DNA from: CAYZJV01 sp964478945
GTDB lineage: Bacteria; Spirochaetota; Spirochaetia; Sphaerochaetales; Sphaerochaetaceae
Direction: 5' to 3'
DNA length: 64,000 bases
Assembly: GCA_964478945.1 (NCBI GenBank)
Contig: CAYZJV010000005.1
Location: 18,299 to 82,298, forward strand
Of this stretch, positions 16,984 through 25,898 are shown piece after piece; the stretch's first letter is position 1, and the number at the start of each line of letters is the position of its first letter. Made by a program: the position numbers and the translations under genes. Under the pieces are notes generated by a model that saw only the letters and a program-made list of their open reading frames with translations, had not been told where the DNA came from and did not search any database.

Positions 16984-17412
16984 ATGCATGTATCCTATTC
17001 TGTGGCGGCAGGGGATTTCTCGAATGCCGGAAATGTAGCGAGTACTGTCAAGGGCTTGCTGAAGCAGTTGAATATTTCTCCTGGCCACATCAAGAGGATC
17101 ATCGTTGCGCTCTATGAGGCGGAGGTGAATGTGGTTGCCCACTCCAATGGAGGATCGATCGAATGTGGAATCGAACCCGATGAAGTGTCCATCGTGGTTG
17201 CCGATACCGGACCTGGCATACCCGACCTTGAATTGGCGATGACCGAAGGATGGTCGACGGCGACTGTGGAAGTGAGGGAGATGGGGTTTGGAGCGGGAAT
17301 GGGGCTCTCGAACATCAGAAAACACACCGATGAACTCTCCATAGATACAGGAGAAGGCAAGCCCACAACGATTTCCATGCGCTTTGTGTTGGATGGAGGA
17401 TTCCATGGGTGA
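16984..17412 (+). CDS. RsbW-like GHKL ATPase (anti-sigma/serine kinase type)
   Basis: A 142-residue ATP-binding domain of the HATPase_c fold. The N-box is EAEVNVVAHSNGG (about 43-55), the G1 box VADTGPGIPD (about 74-83) and the G2 box GAGMGLSNIRKHTD (about 107-120). It resembles RsbW/SpoIIAB anti-sigma kinases, but no sigma factor or anti-anti-sigma partner is nearby. The neighbours (DRTGG upstream, hydrogenase-like protein overlapping by 8 bases downstream) match a conserved set in Thermotoga and clostridia. GAGG stands 9 bases before the ATG. Confidence 0.85.
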   Translation: MHVSYSVAAGDFSNAGNVASTVKGLLKQLNISPGHIKRIIVALYEAEVNVVAHSNGGSIECGIEPDEVSIVVADTGPGIPDLELAMTEGWSTATVEVREMGFGAGMGLSNIRKHTDELSIDTGEGKPTTISMRFVLDGGFHG

Positions 17413-18742
17413 TCGACCATTCCACCACACATTGATGGTTCGTGAGGACATCTGCAGGGGGTGTACCCACTGTATGAAACGGTGTCCCACCGAAGCGATC
17501 AGAATCACCGGGGGAAAAGCGAAGGTGAATCCCGAACGGTGTGTCGATTGCGGGCAGTGTATGGATGCCTGTCCGCATGATGCGATAGTGATTGAGCAGA
17601 GCGACCTCCAACAAATATTCAACTACCGGCACAGGGTGGCAATCATTCCCACACTCATGTTGGGACAGTTCAAAGAAACGGTCACCGAATCGGATATGGT
17701 GGATGCGTTGCACTCCATCGGATTCACCGATGTGCAGTATGCTGAATTCGGTGTCGACATACTCAGGGCCTTGGGCAATCGTATCAGCGTGTATGCCGAT
17801 TCCCACCCGGTGGTCTCATCATACTGTCCCGCTGTTGTTCGCCTCATCCAACTCAGGTATCCCGCATTGCTGACACATGTGAATCTGATGAGAACGCCTG
17901 CCCAGATAACAGCCCTCTATGCTCGGGCATTGTTGGAATCACAGGGAGCCGCGGCATCCGATGTGGGCATCTTCTACATCACTCCCTGTGCCGCCAAGTA
18001 TGCCCAGATCAAAACACCGGGATCAGCCACCGAAGGATTGTTCCAAGGAGGTTTGAATCTCGATTCGGTCTACAACCTCATGCAAGGATACCTTTCCCGC
18101 ACCTCGGATCGCCTCCGCAATACCCCCAAACCTTGGCCACGTCCAGCCATTACCAGCGGTGCGTTCCTCTGGAGCCTCACCAAAGGTGAAAGCGCCAGCA
18201 TGCAGGGAAGGACACTTTCCATCGACGAGATCCACAATGTCATGGAATTCTTGGAGCTGGTGGAGGATGAAAGACACGAGAATATTGATTTCTTGGAACT
18301 ACGGGCATGCGATACCGGTTGTACAGGCGGTATACTCACACCAGGGAACCGTTTCCTTTCCACAGAGCGGATCAAACACCATGCGAGCACACTTGCCCAA
18401 GAATTGGACCGAAGCGAGAAGGAGCGGATCACATCGATGGCCCCAAAATTGATCCACAACCTCAAGGTGGACAGGATTGATGCGAAATACTCGTTGCAAC
18501 TCGATACCGATGTGTCGGAGGCAATCAAGAAGTTGGAGAAGATTCGGAGAATCACCGCTGCGCTCCCAGGGATAGATTGCGGATTGTGTGGGAGTCCCAC
18601 CTGCAAGTCCCTCGCAGAGGATATCGCGAGGGGAAACGCCAGCATACGGAGATGTCTGGTGCTCAAGATGAAGGATCCGAACGGTTTGAACCACCTTGCC
18701 AAGATATGGGGGGAACAAAAGACTCCTAAAGCGGGAGTTTGA
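17405..18742 (+). CDS. [FeFe]-hydrogenase-like iron-sulfur protein (sensory/putative type)
   Basis: A 445-residue protein. Two 4Fe-4S ferredoxin motifs are at about 17-27 (CRGCTHCMKRC) and 46-57 (CVDCGQCMDAC). A hydrogenase large-subunit-like domain follows (about 75-345), then a C-terminal four-Cys Fe-S domain (GIDCGLCGSPTCKSLAED, with RRC further on). The four H-cluster cysteines appear present in degenerate loops: SSYCP for TSCCP, TPCAAK for MPCxxK, RACDTGC for MACxxGC. The Cys that relays protons in catalytic enzymes is Tyr here. This fits the putative sensory hydrogenases rather than a bulk H2 producer; no HydB/HydC partner follows. GGAGG precedes the ATG; the 3' end overlaps the convergent M16 gene by 17 bases. 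Confidence 0.85.
   Translation: MGDRPFHHTLMVREDICRGCTHCMKRCPTEAIRITGGKAKVNPERCVDCGQCMDACPHDAIVIEQSDLQQIFNYRHRVAIIPTLMLGQFKETVTESDMVDALHSIGFTDVQYAEFGVDILRALGNRISVYADSHPVVSSYCPAVVRLIQLRYPALLTHVNLMRTPAQITALYARALLESQGAAASDVGIFYITPCAAKYAQIKTPGSATEGLFQGGLNLDSVYNLMQGYLSRTSDRLRNTPKPWPRPAITSGAFLWSLTKGESASMQGRTLSIDEIHNVMEFLELVEDERHENIDFLELRACDTGCTGGILTPGNRFLSTERIKHHASTLAQELDRSEKERITSMAPKLIHNLKVDRIDAKYSLQLDTDVSEAIKKLEKIRRITAALPGIDCGLCGSPTCKSLAEDIARGNASIRRCLVLKMKDPNGLNHLAKIWGEQKTPKAGV
18717..18738 (-). terminator. weak terminator at the end of the M16 protease gene
   Basis: A 5-bp stem (ACTCC 18722-18726 with GGAGT 18734-18738) overlaps the stop codon of the minus-strand gene and is followed by C and TTTT on that strand. 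It is also inside the convergent gene. Modest stability. Confidence 0.35.
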
Positions 18743-21740
18743 TCGCTTCCACCCTCATCCTCTCGCTCATAGCCGCTTCACGCTCCAATATCTGGTTGCC
18801 TGCAATGACAGCAGCACTACTTCTCCGGTCCAACGAGTCAAGTAGTTGGCGTGCGGCTTCCCGCACGTCTTCCACAGTGGTCTCTAGTGTCCATGTCCTT
18901 CGCTGGGCTCTGAACGTGTCGGTTATTCCATACAGCGCCCTGCGGAATGCAATCATGGAGGCGTGCTTGGGATAGAGTGGTTTCAATTCGCGACTGATGA
19001 TGGAAATGATCGCAAGATCGACCGTCTGTTGGTCCAAGCCTTGCTCGATGATACGGGACAGGACGGAACGAAAGTCGTTCAATGTGCCATCCACCCTCGG
19101 ATCACGATAACTGGAAAACACGCACAGCCGTTCAAGCATATCGATATGGGCACTTACTCCATAGGCTCCTCCCACACCCCTCACCTGCTCCCACAGATGG
19201 TTTGTGGTCAGCACATGCGCCAACACCGCCTGATGGGTTTGGCTGGGGGAGAACGGCTCCGCGGCCTTGCATACCAAGGCACTGAAGCTGACCGAGGAGG
19301 GAATGCGAAACACTTCAAGCGTCTGTGCCCGATTGTCCGTGTGCTGGTCATCGTGTGGGATCAAGGTATCCATCGTACCCTTCGAGACAGGAAAGCTTGA
19401 GGAGAAATGTCCCACCAGATGTTCGGCTTCACCGATATATTCCGGGGATGCGCATACATGCAGCGTCAAGCGGTTTCCGGTCATGATTCTCTGTTGTAGT
19501 GCGATCAGCTTATTTCCCAGTTCAACGAAATCCGTCTTTGCCAGTTCCAACAGATGCAACCATTGCGCGATTCCATTCCACATCTCGTTCTGATGGAGCA
19601 AGCTTGAAAATGAGGCCGAAGCCCTTTGTGCCGCATACATCTGGCCCGATGAGGAGACATTCGATTCGAAATCGCTGATCAAATCGTTCAACACCGCACC
19701 TATGCGTTCGGTATCGTCCAACCGTGCGTTTTGGAGTACGTCGGAAAGAAGCACAAGCGCCTTCTCCTGTTCCCTGTCGAGACATTTCATTCTGAATACA
19801 AGGGCACTTCTGGTCGATGACTGCATGTGGGCGAGAGAGGAATTTTCCAAAAAGAAATTGAGTCCGCCGGTCGTCTGGCGAATCAAAACCGCCACTTCGT
19901 CGTAGGGAATGTCACCCACACCGGTCATGTACAACATTCTGGTCAACATGGGTAATAAAAGTTGTTCTTCGTCGGACAAGTCCCCGATGTTGAACATGCC
20001 GTCCACATATACGATTCCATTGGTCTCCATCTCCTGCGCATACAGGGGAACACCATCGGTATGCTCAAGTCGTTGTGGCAGTATCCTGATGGTCTCGGGA
20101 AGATCTTCCTTGGCCAATCGGGGTACCGTATCCAATGCTTCCGGAGTATCTTGTGTCGATTCGAACCGGTGGAACCGCTCAGTCTGCTCCAAAAGGGGGA
20201 CAAGTCCCTCCTTGCCAAGATTTTCCTTCACTTCGGCCAGTCGATGTGCGATATCGGTTTCGAGGTTGCGGGTATGGTTTCCATCAGGCTTCACCACCAA
20301 TAGACAGCGATGGGGATTCTCCAACAGATTGGTGACGATCCATTGTTCGAAATATCCCCTCTGGGTACCCTTCTGAACCTTCGCAGGAAACAGCTCATCC
20401 TTCGGTGTGGTCGCCTCTGCAACCAGTTTCTTGAGTGTCTCGAGAGAAGCCCCTATCTGGGCGGTCTCATGGGGTTTGTGCCCCTGCAACCATCCGCGCA
20501 CCACCCGATTCATTGCCCTGAGACCCATCGGGACATCGCCGTTTGGTTCCTGGAGGAGGAACTCCTGTCTTCGGATCGCATTCTGTACCAGCGTTTCTCC
20601 AATTCCATTTTGCACGATTTTCCCAAGTGTATCCAATACAAGCGTCTGGGCATCGCCAGACTTTTCCGGGTGAATTCCCTTGAAACCCACCGTGAAGGGC
20701 ATCTGTCTGAAACTGGTATCCATTCCACTGACTTGGGAAATGTCTTTCGCAAGGCCCGAATCGATGATGGCTTTGTAGAGGGGGGCCCCAGGATTCCCCA
20801 GCAGGATGTCGGTGAGTACTGTCAATGTGAGCACCTCCACCGGCTCCTCAACCAAGGTGGTGGCCCAACTGATGGTAACCGTCGCATCGTCTTCCTTCAG
20901 CGAGTCGGAATCGGCCGGGCTTGTGGCCACCACGCTTTTGGGTTTGTTCCACCGCTTCGCCAGCGGTGTCGGACCACAAGCGCTCATGGACGAGATGTCG
21001 CTGAGATACATCTCATCCAACCATGAGAGGCGGTCGGCCACATCCTGGTTACCATAGAGGAAGAGTTTGCAATTTGACGGATGGTAGTGGGCTGCATAAT
21101 ATCCTGAGAACTGTTTGTAATCAAGCTTTATGATATGGCTTGGATCGCCTCCCGATTCGTAGAAGTAGGGTGTGTCGGGATACAGGCTCCTGATACTCTG
21201 ACGCCCCACAATGGAGTCGTGGTCGCTCAATTCGCCAAGCATCTCATTGAACACCACTCCATCGAATTTGAGTTCGCCGTTTTCCGATGCAGTGATCCTG
21301 ATACCCTCCTGCCAGAAGGTTTCTTCCCGCAACAAGGGATTGAACACTGCGTCGGCATATACGGAAAACAGATTCTCGAAGTCCTTCTTCAGAGGAGAAG
21401 CCGCAGGATAGACGGTATAATCGGGATACGTCATCGCATTCATGAACGTGTTGGCACTTCCCTTCAAGAGGGACATGAACGGATCACGTACCGGATACCG
21501 TTTCGATCCTGCAAGCAGACAATGTTCGATGATGTGGGGGGTCCCGCAATCATTCACCGGTGGGGTCTTGAAAATGAATCCGAAGAAGTTCTCCACATCA
21601 TCGTTTGCGATGTGGTAGACCTCCATTCCCGACATCCGGTGTCTGAACAAATAGCCGTAGCCGTGGTAATCGTCGAGCACATCGATCGAATCCAAAACGA
21701 ATCCGTGGGTCTCATCACCTGGCATAAGCGCTACACTCAC
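18726..21740 (-). CDS. M16C metallopeptidase (presequence-protease/insulinase family)
   Basis: A 1004-residue zinc protease of the PreP type, four M16 domains in one chain. The inverted zinc motif HIIEHCLLAGSKRYP lies near residue 67, followed by the downstream Glu region (DFENLFSVYADAVFNP). The R/Y substrate motif of the C-terminal half lies in VRGVGGAYGVSA. It degrades oligopeptides; no signal peptide is visible, so it is probably cytoplasmic. It starts with GTG, with GGGAGG 5 bases upstream. It overlaps the end of the hydrogenase-like gene antisense by 17 bases. Confidence 0.93.
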   Translation of the reverse strand: MSVALMPGDETHGFVLDSIDVLDDYHGYGYLFRHRMSGMEVYHIANDDVENFFGFIFKTPPVNDCGTPHIIEHCLLAGSKRYPVRDPFMSLLKGSANTFMNAMTYPDYTVYPAASPLKKDFENLFSVYADAVFNPLLREETFWQEGIRITASENGELKFDGVVFNEMLGELSDHDSIVGRQSIRSLYPDTPYFYESGGDPSHIIKLDYKQFSGYYAAHYHPSNCKLFLYGNQDVADRLSWLDEMYLSDISSMSACGPTPLAKRWNKPKSVVATSPADSDSLKEDDATVTISWATTLVEEPVEVLTLTVLTDILLGNPGAPLYKAIIDSGLAKDISQVSGMDTSFRQMPFTVGFKGIHPEKSGDAQTLVLDTLGKIVQNGIGETLVQNAIRRQEFLLQEPNGDVPMGLRAMNRVVRGWLQGHKPHETAQIGASLETLKKLVAEATTPKDELFPAKVQKGTQRGYFEQWIVTNLLENPHRCLLVVKPDGNHTRNLETDIAHRLAEVKENLGKEGLVPLLEQTERFHRFESTQDTPEALDTVPRLAKEDLPETIRILPQRLEHTDGVPLYAQEMETNGIVYVDGMFNIGDLSDEEQLLLPMLTRMLYMTGVGDIPYDEVAVLIRQTTGGLNFFLENSSLAHMQSSTRSALVFRMKCLDREQEKALVLLSDVLQNARLDDTERIGAVLNDLISDFESNVSSSGQMYAAQRASASFSSLLHQNEMWNGIAQWLHLLELAKTDFVELGNKLIALQQRIMTGNRLTLHVCASPEYIGEAEHLVGHFSSSFPVSKGTMDTLIPHDDQHTDNRAQTLEVFRIPSSVSFSALVCKAAEPFSPSQTHQAVLAHVLTTNHLWEQVRGVGGAYGVSAHIDMLERLCVFSSYRDPRVDGTLNDFRSVLSRIIEQGLDQQTVDLAIISIISRELKPLYPKHASMIAFRRALYGITDTFRAQRRTWTLETTVEDVREAARQLLDSLDRRSSAAVIAGNQILEREAAMSERMRVEAIKLPL

Positions 21741-21792
21741 AAAAACCTCCCGTCAACATGACATTGTGAGAACTTACCACGGGCCGTTTCGA

Positions 21793-21821
21793 TTGACAAC
21801 CCTCCGGTTCTTACGTACCTT
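21793..21821 (+). promoter_or_regulatory. promoter of nfo
   Basis: A perfect TTGACA (21793-21798), a 17-base spacer and TACCTT (21816-21821). It gives a leader of about a dozen bases with AGAGG as the ribosome binding site. Confidence 0.55.
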
Positions 21822-21839
21822 CAAACAAGAGGTGGTTGC

Positions 21840-22691
21840 ATGCATTATATTGGAGCACACGTGAGTGCCGCCGGAGGTGTCCACAACGCGGTGGCGAATG
21901 CCTTGGACATTGGAGCGAATGCGTTCGCCCTTTTCACGAAAAACCAGAAACAGTGGAAGGTATCGCCTCTGACCGAGGAACAGATACTCCAGTTCAAGGA
22001 TGCGATGCAGGAAGCCGGGTTCATTGCCAAACAAGTCTTGCCCCATGACGGGTATCTGATCAATCTCGGCAATCCCGATCCCCAGAAACGTCGCATCAGT
22101 GTCGATTCCTTCATCGACGAGATGCGTAGGGTCCAACAGTTGGGACTTGATCGTCTCAATTTTCATCCGGGAGCCCATCTCAAACAAATCGATCCCGACG
22201 ATTGCATGAAATTGATCGCACAGGGTATCGATGAGGCGTTGGATGAGACCGAAGGTGTGTATGCGGTGATCGAAACCACCGCCGGACAGGGATCTGCATT
22301 GGGAAGAACGTTCGAGGAACTGGCGAGGATCATCGAACTCTCAATTCATCAGGATAGGATCGGAGTGTGTATCGACACTTGCCATATCTATGCGGCCGGT
22401 TACGATATCAAAACGAGGGAAGGTTTCAATTCGGTAATGGAGGAATTCGAACGGATCATCGGATTCGACCGTTTGATGGGAATGCATCTGAACGATGCGA
22501 AAAGCGATTACGACAGCCATGTCGATCGCCACGCCCCATTGGGTAAGGGAAATTTGGGAATCGAACCTTTCCGGGCTCTCATGGAGGACAACAGATTCGA
22601 ACACATCCCACTGATACTCGAAACCACCGATCCCGAACTCTGGAGCAAAGAGGTCGCAATGCTTCGTGGGTTCGCACACACCTCTTCCTGA
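21840..22691 (+). CDS. nfo: endonuclease IV (AP endonuclease)
   Basis: A 283-residue TIM-barrel enzyme that cuts DNA at abasic sites in base-excision repair. Metal-ligand motifs are in the expected order: IGAHVSAAGG at the start, LNFHPGAHL (about 104), VIETTAGQGSALG (about 142), GVCIDTCHIYAAGYD (about 178), MGMHLNDAK (about 215) and DRHAPLGKGNLG (about 228). The length equals E. coli Nfo. It acts downstream of glycosylases such as the one at 11792. Confidence 0.97.
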   Translation: MHYIGAHVSAAGGVHNAVANALDIGANAFALFTKNQKQWKVSPLTEEQILQFKDAMQEAGFIAKQVLPHDGYLINLGNPDPQKRRISVDSFIDEMRRVQQLGLDRLNFHPGAHLKQIDPDDCMKLIAQGIDEALDETEGVYAVIETTAGQGSALGRTFEELARIIELSIHQDRIGVCIDTCHIYAAGYDIKTREGFNSVMEEFERIIGFDRLMGMHLNDAKSDYDSHVDRHAPLGKGNLGIEPFRALMEDNRFEHIPLILETTDPELWSKEVAMLRGFAHTSS

Positions 22692-22692
22692 C

Positions 22693-23451
22693 ATGAAGAG
22701 AGAGTTGTTCCCCTCATTCCACAAACCTCTTCTGTTTGGACACCGCGGGTATTCGGAATTGGCACCGGAGAACACCATGGCGGCCTTCGAACTCTGTGTA
22801 TCACATGGTATTCCCGGCATAGAGCTTGATGTGCACATATGTCGTTCGGGAGAATTGGTGGTGGTGCACGACAATGATCTGCAAAGGGTTGCCGGTGTGA
22901 ACGCCCAAGTGAAGGATCTGTCTTTTGAAGAGTTGTCCCAAATCGATGTGGGGTCCCATAAGGATCCACGTTTCTCATCGGAACGGATTCCGACTCTTGA
23001 TCAAGTGTTCTCAACATTTGGAACCAAGGTGTACTATGATATCGAGATGAAGGTGGGAGTGATGAAGGATACGGGCATCGCCGCCAAGACGTTGCAGGTG
23101 ATACAAGACCACCGCATGGAACATCATGTGCTGGTATCTTCCTTCAATCCATTCGCAATTCGCTATTTCAACACACTTTCCGGAAGATCCATTCCCACGG
23201 CTATCATCTATGCCCAATCGGAAGACATCCCCAAGTTGCTTCAGCATGGATGGGGACACCATATCGCCCGTTCATCGGTGATGAAACCGGAGTCGGCTCA
23301 AACGGAGCAGGCCTTGCGAAAGTTCAACCGACCCGTGTTGCCATGGACCATTGATGACTTGGAGGAGGGAACCCGACTGCTGGCGATGGGAGTGGAGGGG
23401 ATCATCTCCAACAATCCGGGATTATTCCAAACCCTCATCGATCAACGATAG
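22693..23451 (+). CDS. glycerophosphodiester phosphodiesterase
   Basis: A 252-residue TIM-barrel enzyme hydrolysing glycerophosphodiesters to glycerol 3-phosphate and an alcohol. It has the catalytic GHRGYSELAPENT (His and Glu), GIELDVHICRSGELVVVHD and a terminal VEGIISNNPG. No signal peptide, so cytoplasmic. The ATG follows the nfo stop codon by one base, consistent with coupling; a GTG at 22666 inside nfo is an alternative start. It feeds the same metabolite as glpK. The 3' end overlaps the convergent lipoprotein gene by 10 bases. Confidence 0.92.
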   Translation: MKRELFPSFHKPLLFGHRGYSELAPENTMAAFELCVSHGIPGIELDVHICRSGELVVVHDNDLQRVAGVNAQVKDLSFEELSQIDVGSHKDPRFSSERIPTLDQVFSTFGTKVYYDIEMKVGVMKDTGIAAKTLQVIQDHRMEHHVLVSSFNPFAIRYFNTLSGRSIPTAIIYAQSEDIPKLLQHGWGHHIARSSVMKPESAQTEQALRKFNRPVLPWTIDDLEEGTRLLAMGVEGIISNNPGLFQTLIDQR

Positions 23452-24836
23452 AGGTAGCGGTACAGAAGGGACGCCGATATTGATCCGTACTTGCCGAAGG
23501 CCGCCGATCGTGCGGTCGCTTCGGTAGGTGCAATGGCATTTGCCACTACATTTCCGGTGCGACCTCTGATGGTATTCGCTTCCAGATCCACCAACAGGGC
23601 CTCCCCCGCAACCGTCACGGCGAAACCATTGTTCGTGGACTTCGTGTGGGAAACGCCTACATTCCCATAGATGAAAAGACGTGTGTCGGGATAGGCGGCT
23701 CCAAGCACCAGAATGGTATCCTCATCATCCTCCGTCATGGGAGCCTTCACCAGATTCATGGCGATCCCATCCTTCGCAAACGTATCTACCAGGGCGGTTC
23801 CCGCATAGGCCGATCCAAGCAGCTCTCCCTGATACGTATATTCCGAAATGGCGACAGGCATGTTCCGTATCCCAAGAAGGGGTTCCCGAAGGTAAGGATA
23901 TTCGACTTTCTTCCCCTCCAACAAGGATTTCAACGATGCATACAATTCCCTATCCCTATTCTCCAGAAAATCCAAGTGGGAACCCATATCCAAGGTGAAC
24001 CCTATGGTTCCTTGTCCAACGAGAGTCGGATTGTTGCTGGTGTATATGAATTGTCCATCGGAATCGGTCACGAAACGCTGGCTATCGTCATACACCTCGC
24101 CCATTCCATCCCGAGCGGACGAATGGGCGGTCACCGTCGCCTCCACAACCCTAGGCGAGAGGGCTCGGGTTCCCCGTCTCACCGTGATGGTGGCGTTTGG
24201 AATTGAGGGATCTCCCGCAAGGACCATGATTCTAAGCGTATCCAAGATTTCCTGTACGCGTTCGATCGCATTCAGATACTGCTGCTGACCACGATCGACA
24301 GGCAACGACGCGGCAATCTCGGCAATCTCAAGATATTTGAAGGCCGCCACCATATCACGATTCTCCCGAAAGGCAGTAGCCGCTTCCTGTGCAAGCTTAT
24401 CCATGCTCCGTTGCTTTTCCAGCTGTTGTACCTCGGCATCGGTACGCGCCTTTTCCAGCACATCCCTATCGGCAATCGCCAAAAAATAGACGGTCACCGA
24501 ACCGTCGCCCGGTTTCACGAACTCTTGGGTAACCTTGAGACGATACTCCTCGATCGCTTCACGGGAGGATAGCTCGGCGATATGCACACCAACAACATCC
24601 TCACCCACTACATTCGATATTTGTTTCAGTATCGATTCGTAGGCCATGATGCGGGATCGTACTTCGGTGGCGGCGGTTCCACTTCCCACGAAGGCCCTCT
24701 GATCCCTGGATACTTGTGGTTCATAAACCCATACGGGAACCCCTTCCAGGTTGGAACGCACCCAACTGCTCAGCGAGGAGCATCCGGTGGATACGAGGAG
24801 AATCAGCAGCACAAGGATGAAGGAATACTTTCTCAT
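23442..24836 (-). CDS. LPP20-like lipoprotein
   Basis: A 464-residue protein with a signal ending in the lipobox STGC (Cys19). An LPP20-type region (about 35-150; VWVYEPQVSRDQRAFVGSGTA) continues into a coiled-coil-like stretch (about 135-190) and a C-terminal beta-rich part. LPP20-family lipoproteins are common in spirochaetes and Helicobacter and their function is poorly known; envelope location is likely. No Shine-Dalgarno is evident before the ATG. The next gene upstream ends 12 bases earlier, so it is probably read through from it. Confidence 0.75.
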   Translation of the reverse strand: MRKYSFILVLLILLVSTGCSSLSSWVRSNLEGVPVWVYEPQVSRDQRAFVGSGTAATEVRSRIMAYESILKQISNVVGEDVVGVHIAELSSREAIEEYRLKVTQEFVKPGDGSVTVYFLAIADRDVLEKARTDAEVQQLEKQRSMDKLAQEAATAFRENRDMVAAFKYLEIAEIAASLPVDRGQQQYLNAIERVQEILDTLRIMVLAGDPSIPNATITVRRGTRALSPRVVEATVTAHSSARDGMGEVYDDSQRFVTDSDGQFIYTSNNPTLVGQGTIGFTLDMGSHLDFLENRDRELYASLKSLLEGKKVEYPYLREPLLGIRNMPVAISEYTYQGELLGSAYAGTALVDTFAKDGIAMNLVKAPMTEDDEDTILVLGAAYPDTRLFIYGNVGVSHTKSTNNGFAVTVAGEALLVDLEANTIRGRTGNVVANAIAPTEATARSAAFGKYGSISASLLYRYLYR

Positions 24837-24848
24837 GACTTGTTCAGT

Positions 24849-25898
24849 CTACCACATCCACCCCATCGAGGGCGACAGGACAATGCCATTTTCATTGCTC
24901 TGCACACTGGTGGAGACTCCCGAATCCATCATTGCCCGGTAACGGTATGAGATTTGCACACCAAAGCTGCAATGGACCCCGACCTGGTACCCGATCTGCA
25001 GACCAACTTCCGCGCCATGGAGCAATGCAAGCGAACCGTTTTCCATACGAATTCCTATGTGCAATTGCATATTCGGTACAATGAACATGTTTGTCCACCA
25101 GCGACCCAAACTCTCGGGAGGAGCAAACATTCCAATTGAGAGAGGTCTTCGCACACCGAGACCTCCGGTGATCTCATATGCATCCCCAGAGAACTCTTTC
25201 TGTAACTCGCCAAGTATGGCGATTCTGAACATGGACCGGGGAATGGCGAGATCGGCTTCAAGCGAAATTCCATACCGTTGGAGAGAGAATGGTAGGGAAA
25301 GCTTAGTACGAAGGGTTCGTTTCTCCTCCAGTGGCATACCCGCCACCAAGTCCCTTGCACTCCAAAGGGGAACGAACTCGGTGACCACATCCCCTTCGAA
25401 TTCGAAACTATCGTGTACCACAAGTCTTGCCAACGGTGTATCGGACGCCACCAAAAATTCGGTTCCGGCCCCATAGTCATGTGGAGAGTTCCTCATCCAG
25501 TATCCTGAGGGAAGCACATCTGTCAACATCGTCTCGGGATGTTCGGTGACCAAGAGAAGGCCATTGGCACGCAATAGGGTCTCGAGCCGCCTTGAATAGA
25601 CGTCTTCCCACTCATTTGAGGACGCCAAAAGCAAGGCTACCCTTCTTTCGGCACCACCCAGATCGAGTACGACGGTCAATAGACTATCGGGAGCGAAGGT
25701 CGTTTCATCAAGCTCCATCGCTTCCACCCGTATCGTCTCCTCCACGTCCATATCAGTATTCCACGCGAACAACGCTTGTGCGACACGATAGGTGGTTTCC
25801 TCCACACGTGTAATGGTAGGCTCACTTGAATGGATTGTTTCCAAAGTGAATAGAAGCAGTGCAAGTATGGTGGATACTACACGCATTGGTCTATTCAA
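24849..25898 (-). CDS. unknown exported protein, possible outer-membrane beta protein
   Basis: 349 residues that I do not recognise. It has an N-terminal signal peptide (about 1-25). The N-terminal half contains a domain with VVLDLGGAERRVALLLAS that may bind or sense something. The C-terminal 170 residues have alternating beta-strand character and end SMGWMW, an aromatic terminus typical of outer-membrane barrels. I used the TTG at 25896-25898, with GGAG 8 bases upstream, overlapping the pepT stop; ATG at 25886 is an alternative. It sits between pepT and an LPP20-like lipoprotein gene. Confidence 0.6.
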   Translation of the reverse strand: MNRPMRVVSTILALLLFTLETIHSSEPTITRVEETTYRVAQALFAWNTDMDVEETIRVEAMELDETTFAPDSLLTVVLDLGGAERRVALLLASSNEWEDVYSRRLETLLRANGLLLVTEHPETMLTDVLPSGYWMRNSPHDYGAGTEFLVASDTPLARLVVHDSFEFEGDVVTEFVPLWSARDLVAGMPLEEKRTLRTKLSLPFSLQRYGISLEADLAIPRSMFRIAILGELQKEFSGDAYEITGGLGVRRPLSIGMFAPPESLGRWWTNMFIVPNMQLHIGIRMENGSLALLHGAEVGLQIGYQVGVHCSFGVQISYRYRAMMDSGVSTSVQSNENGIVLSPSMGWMW

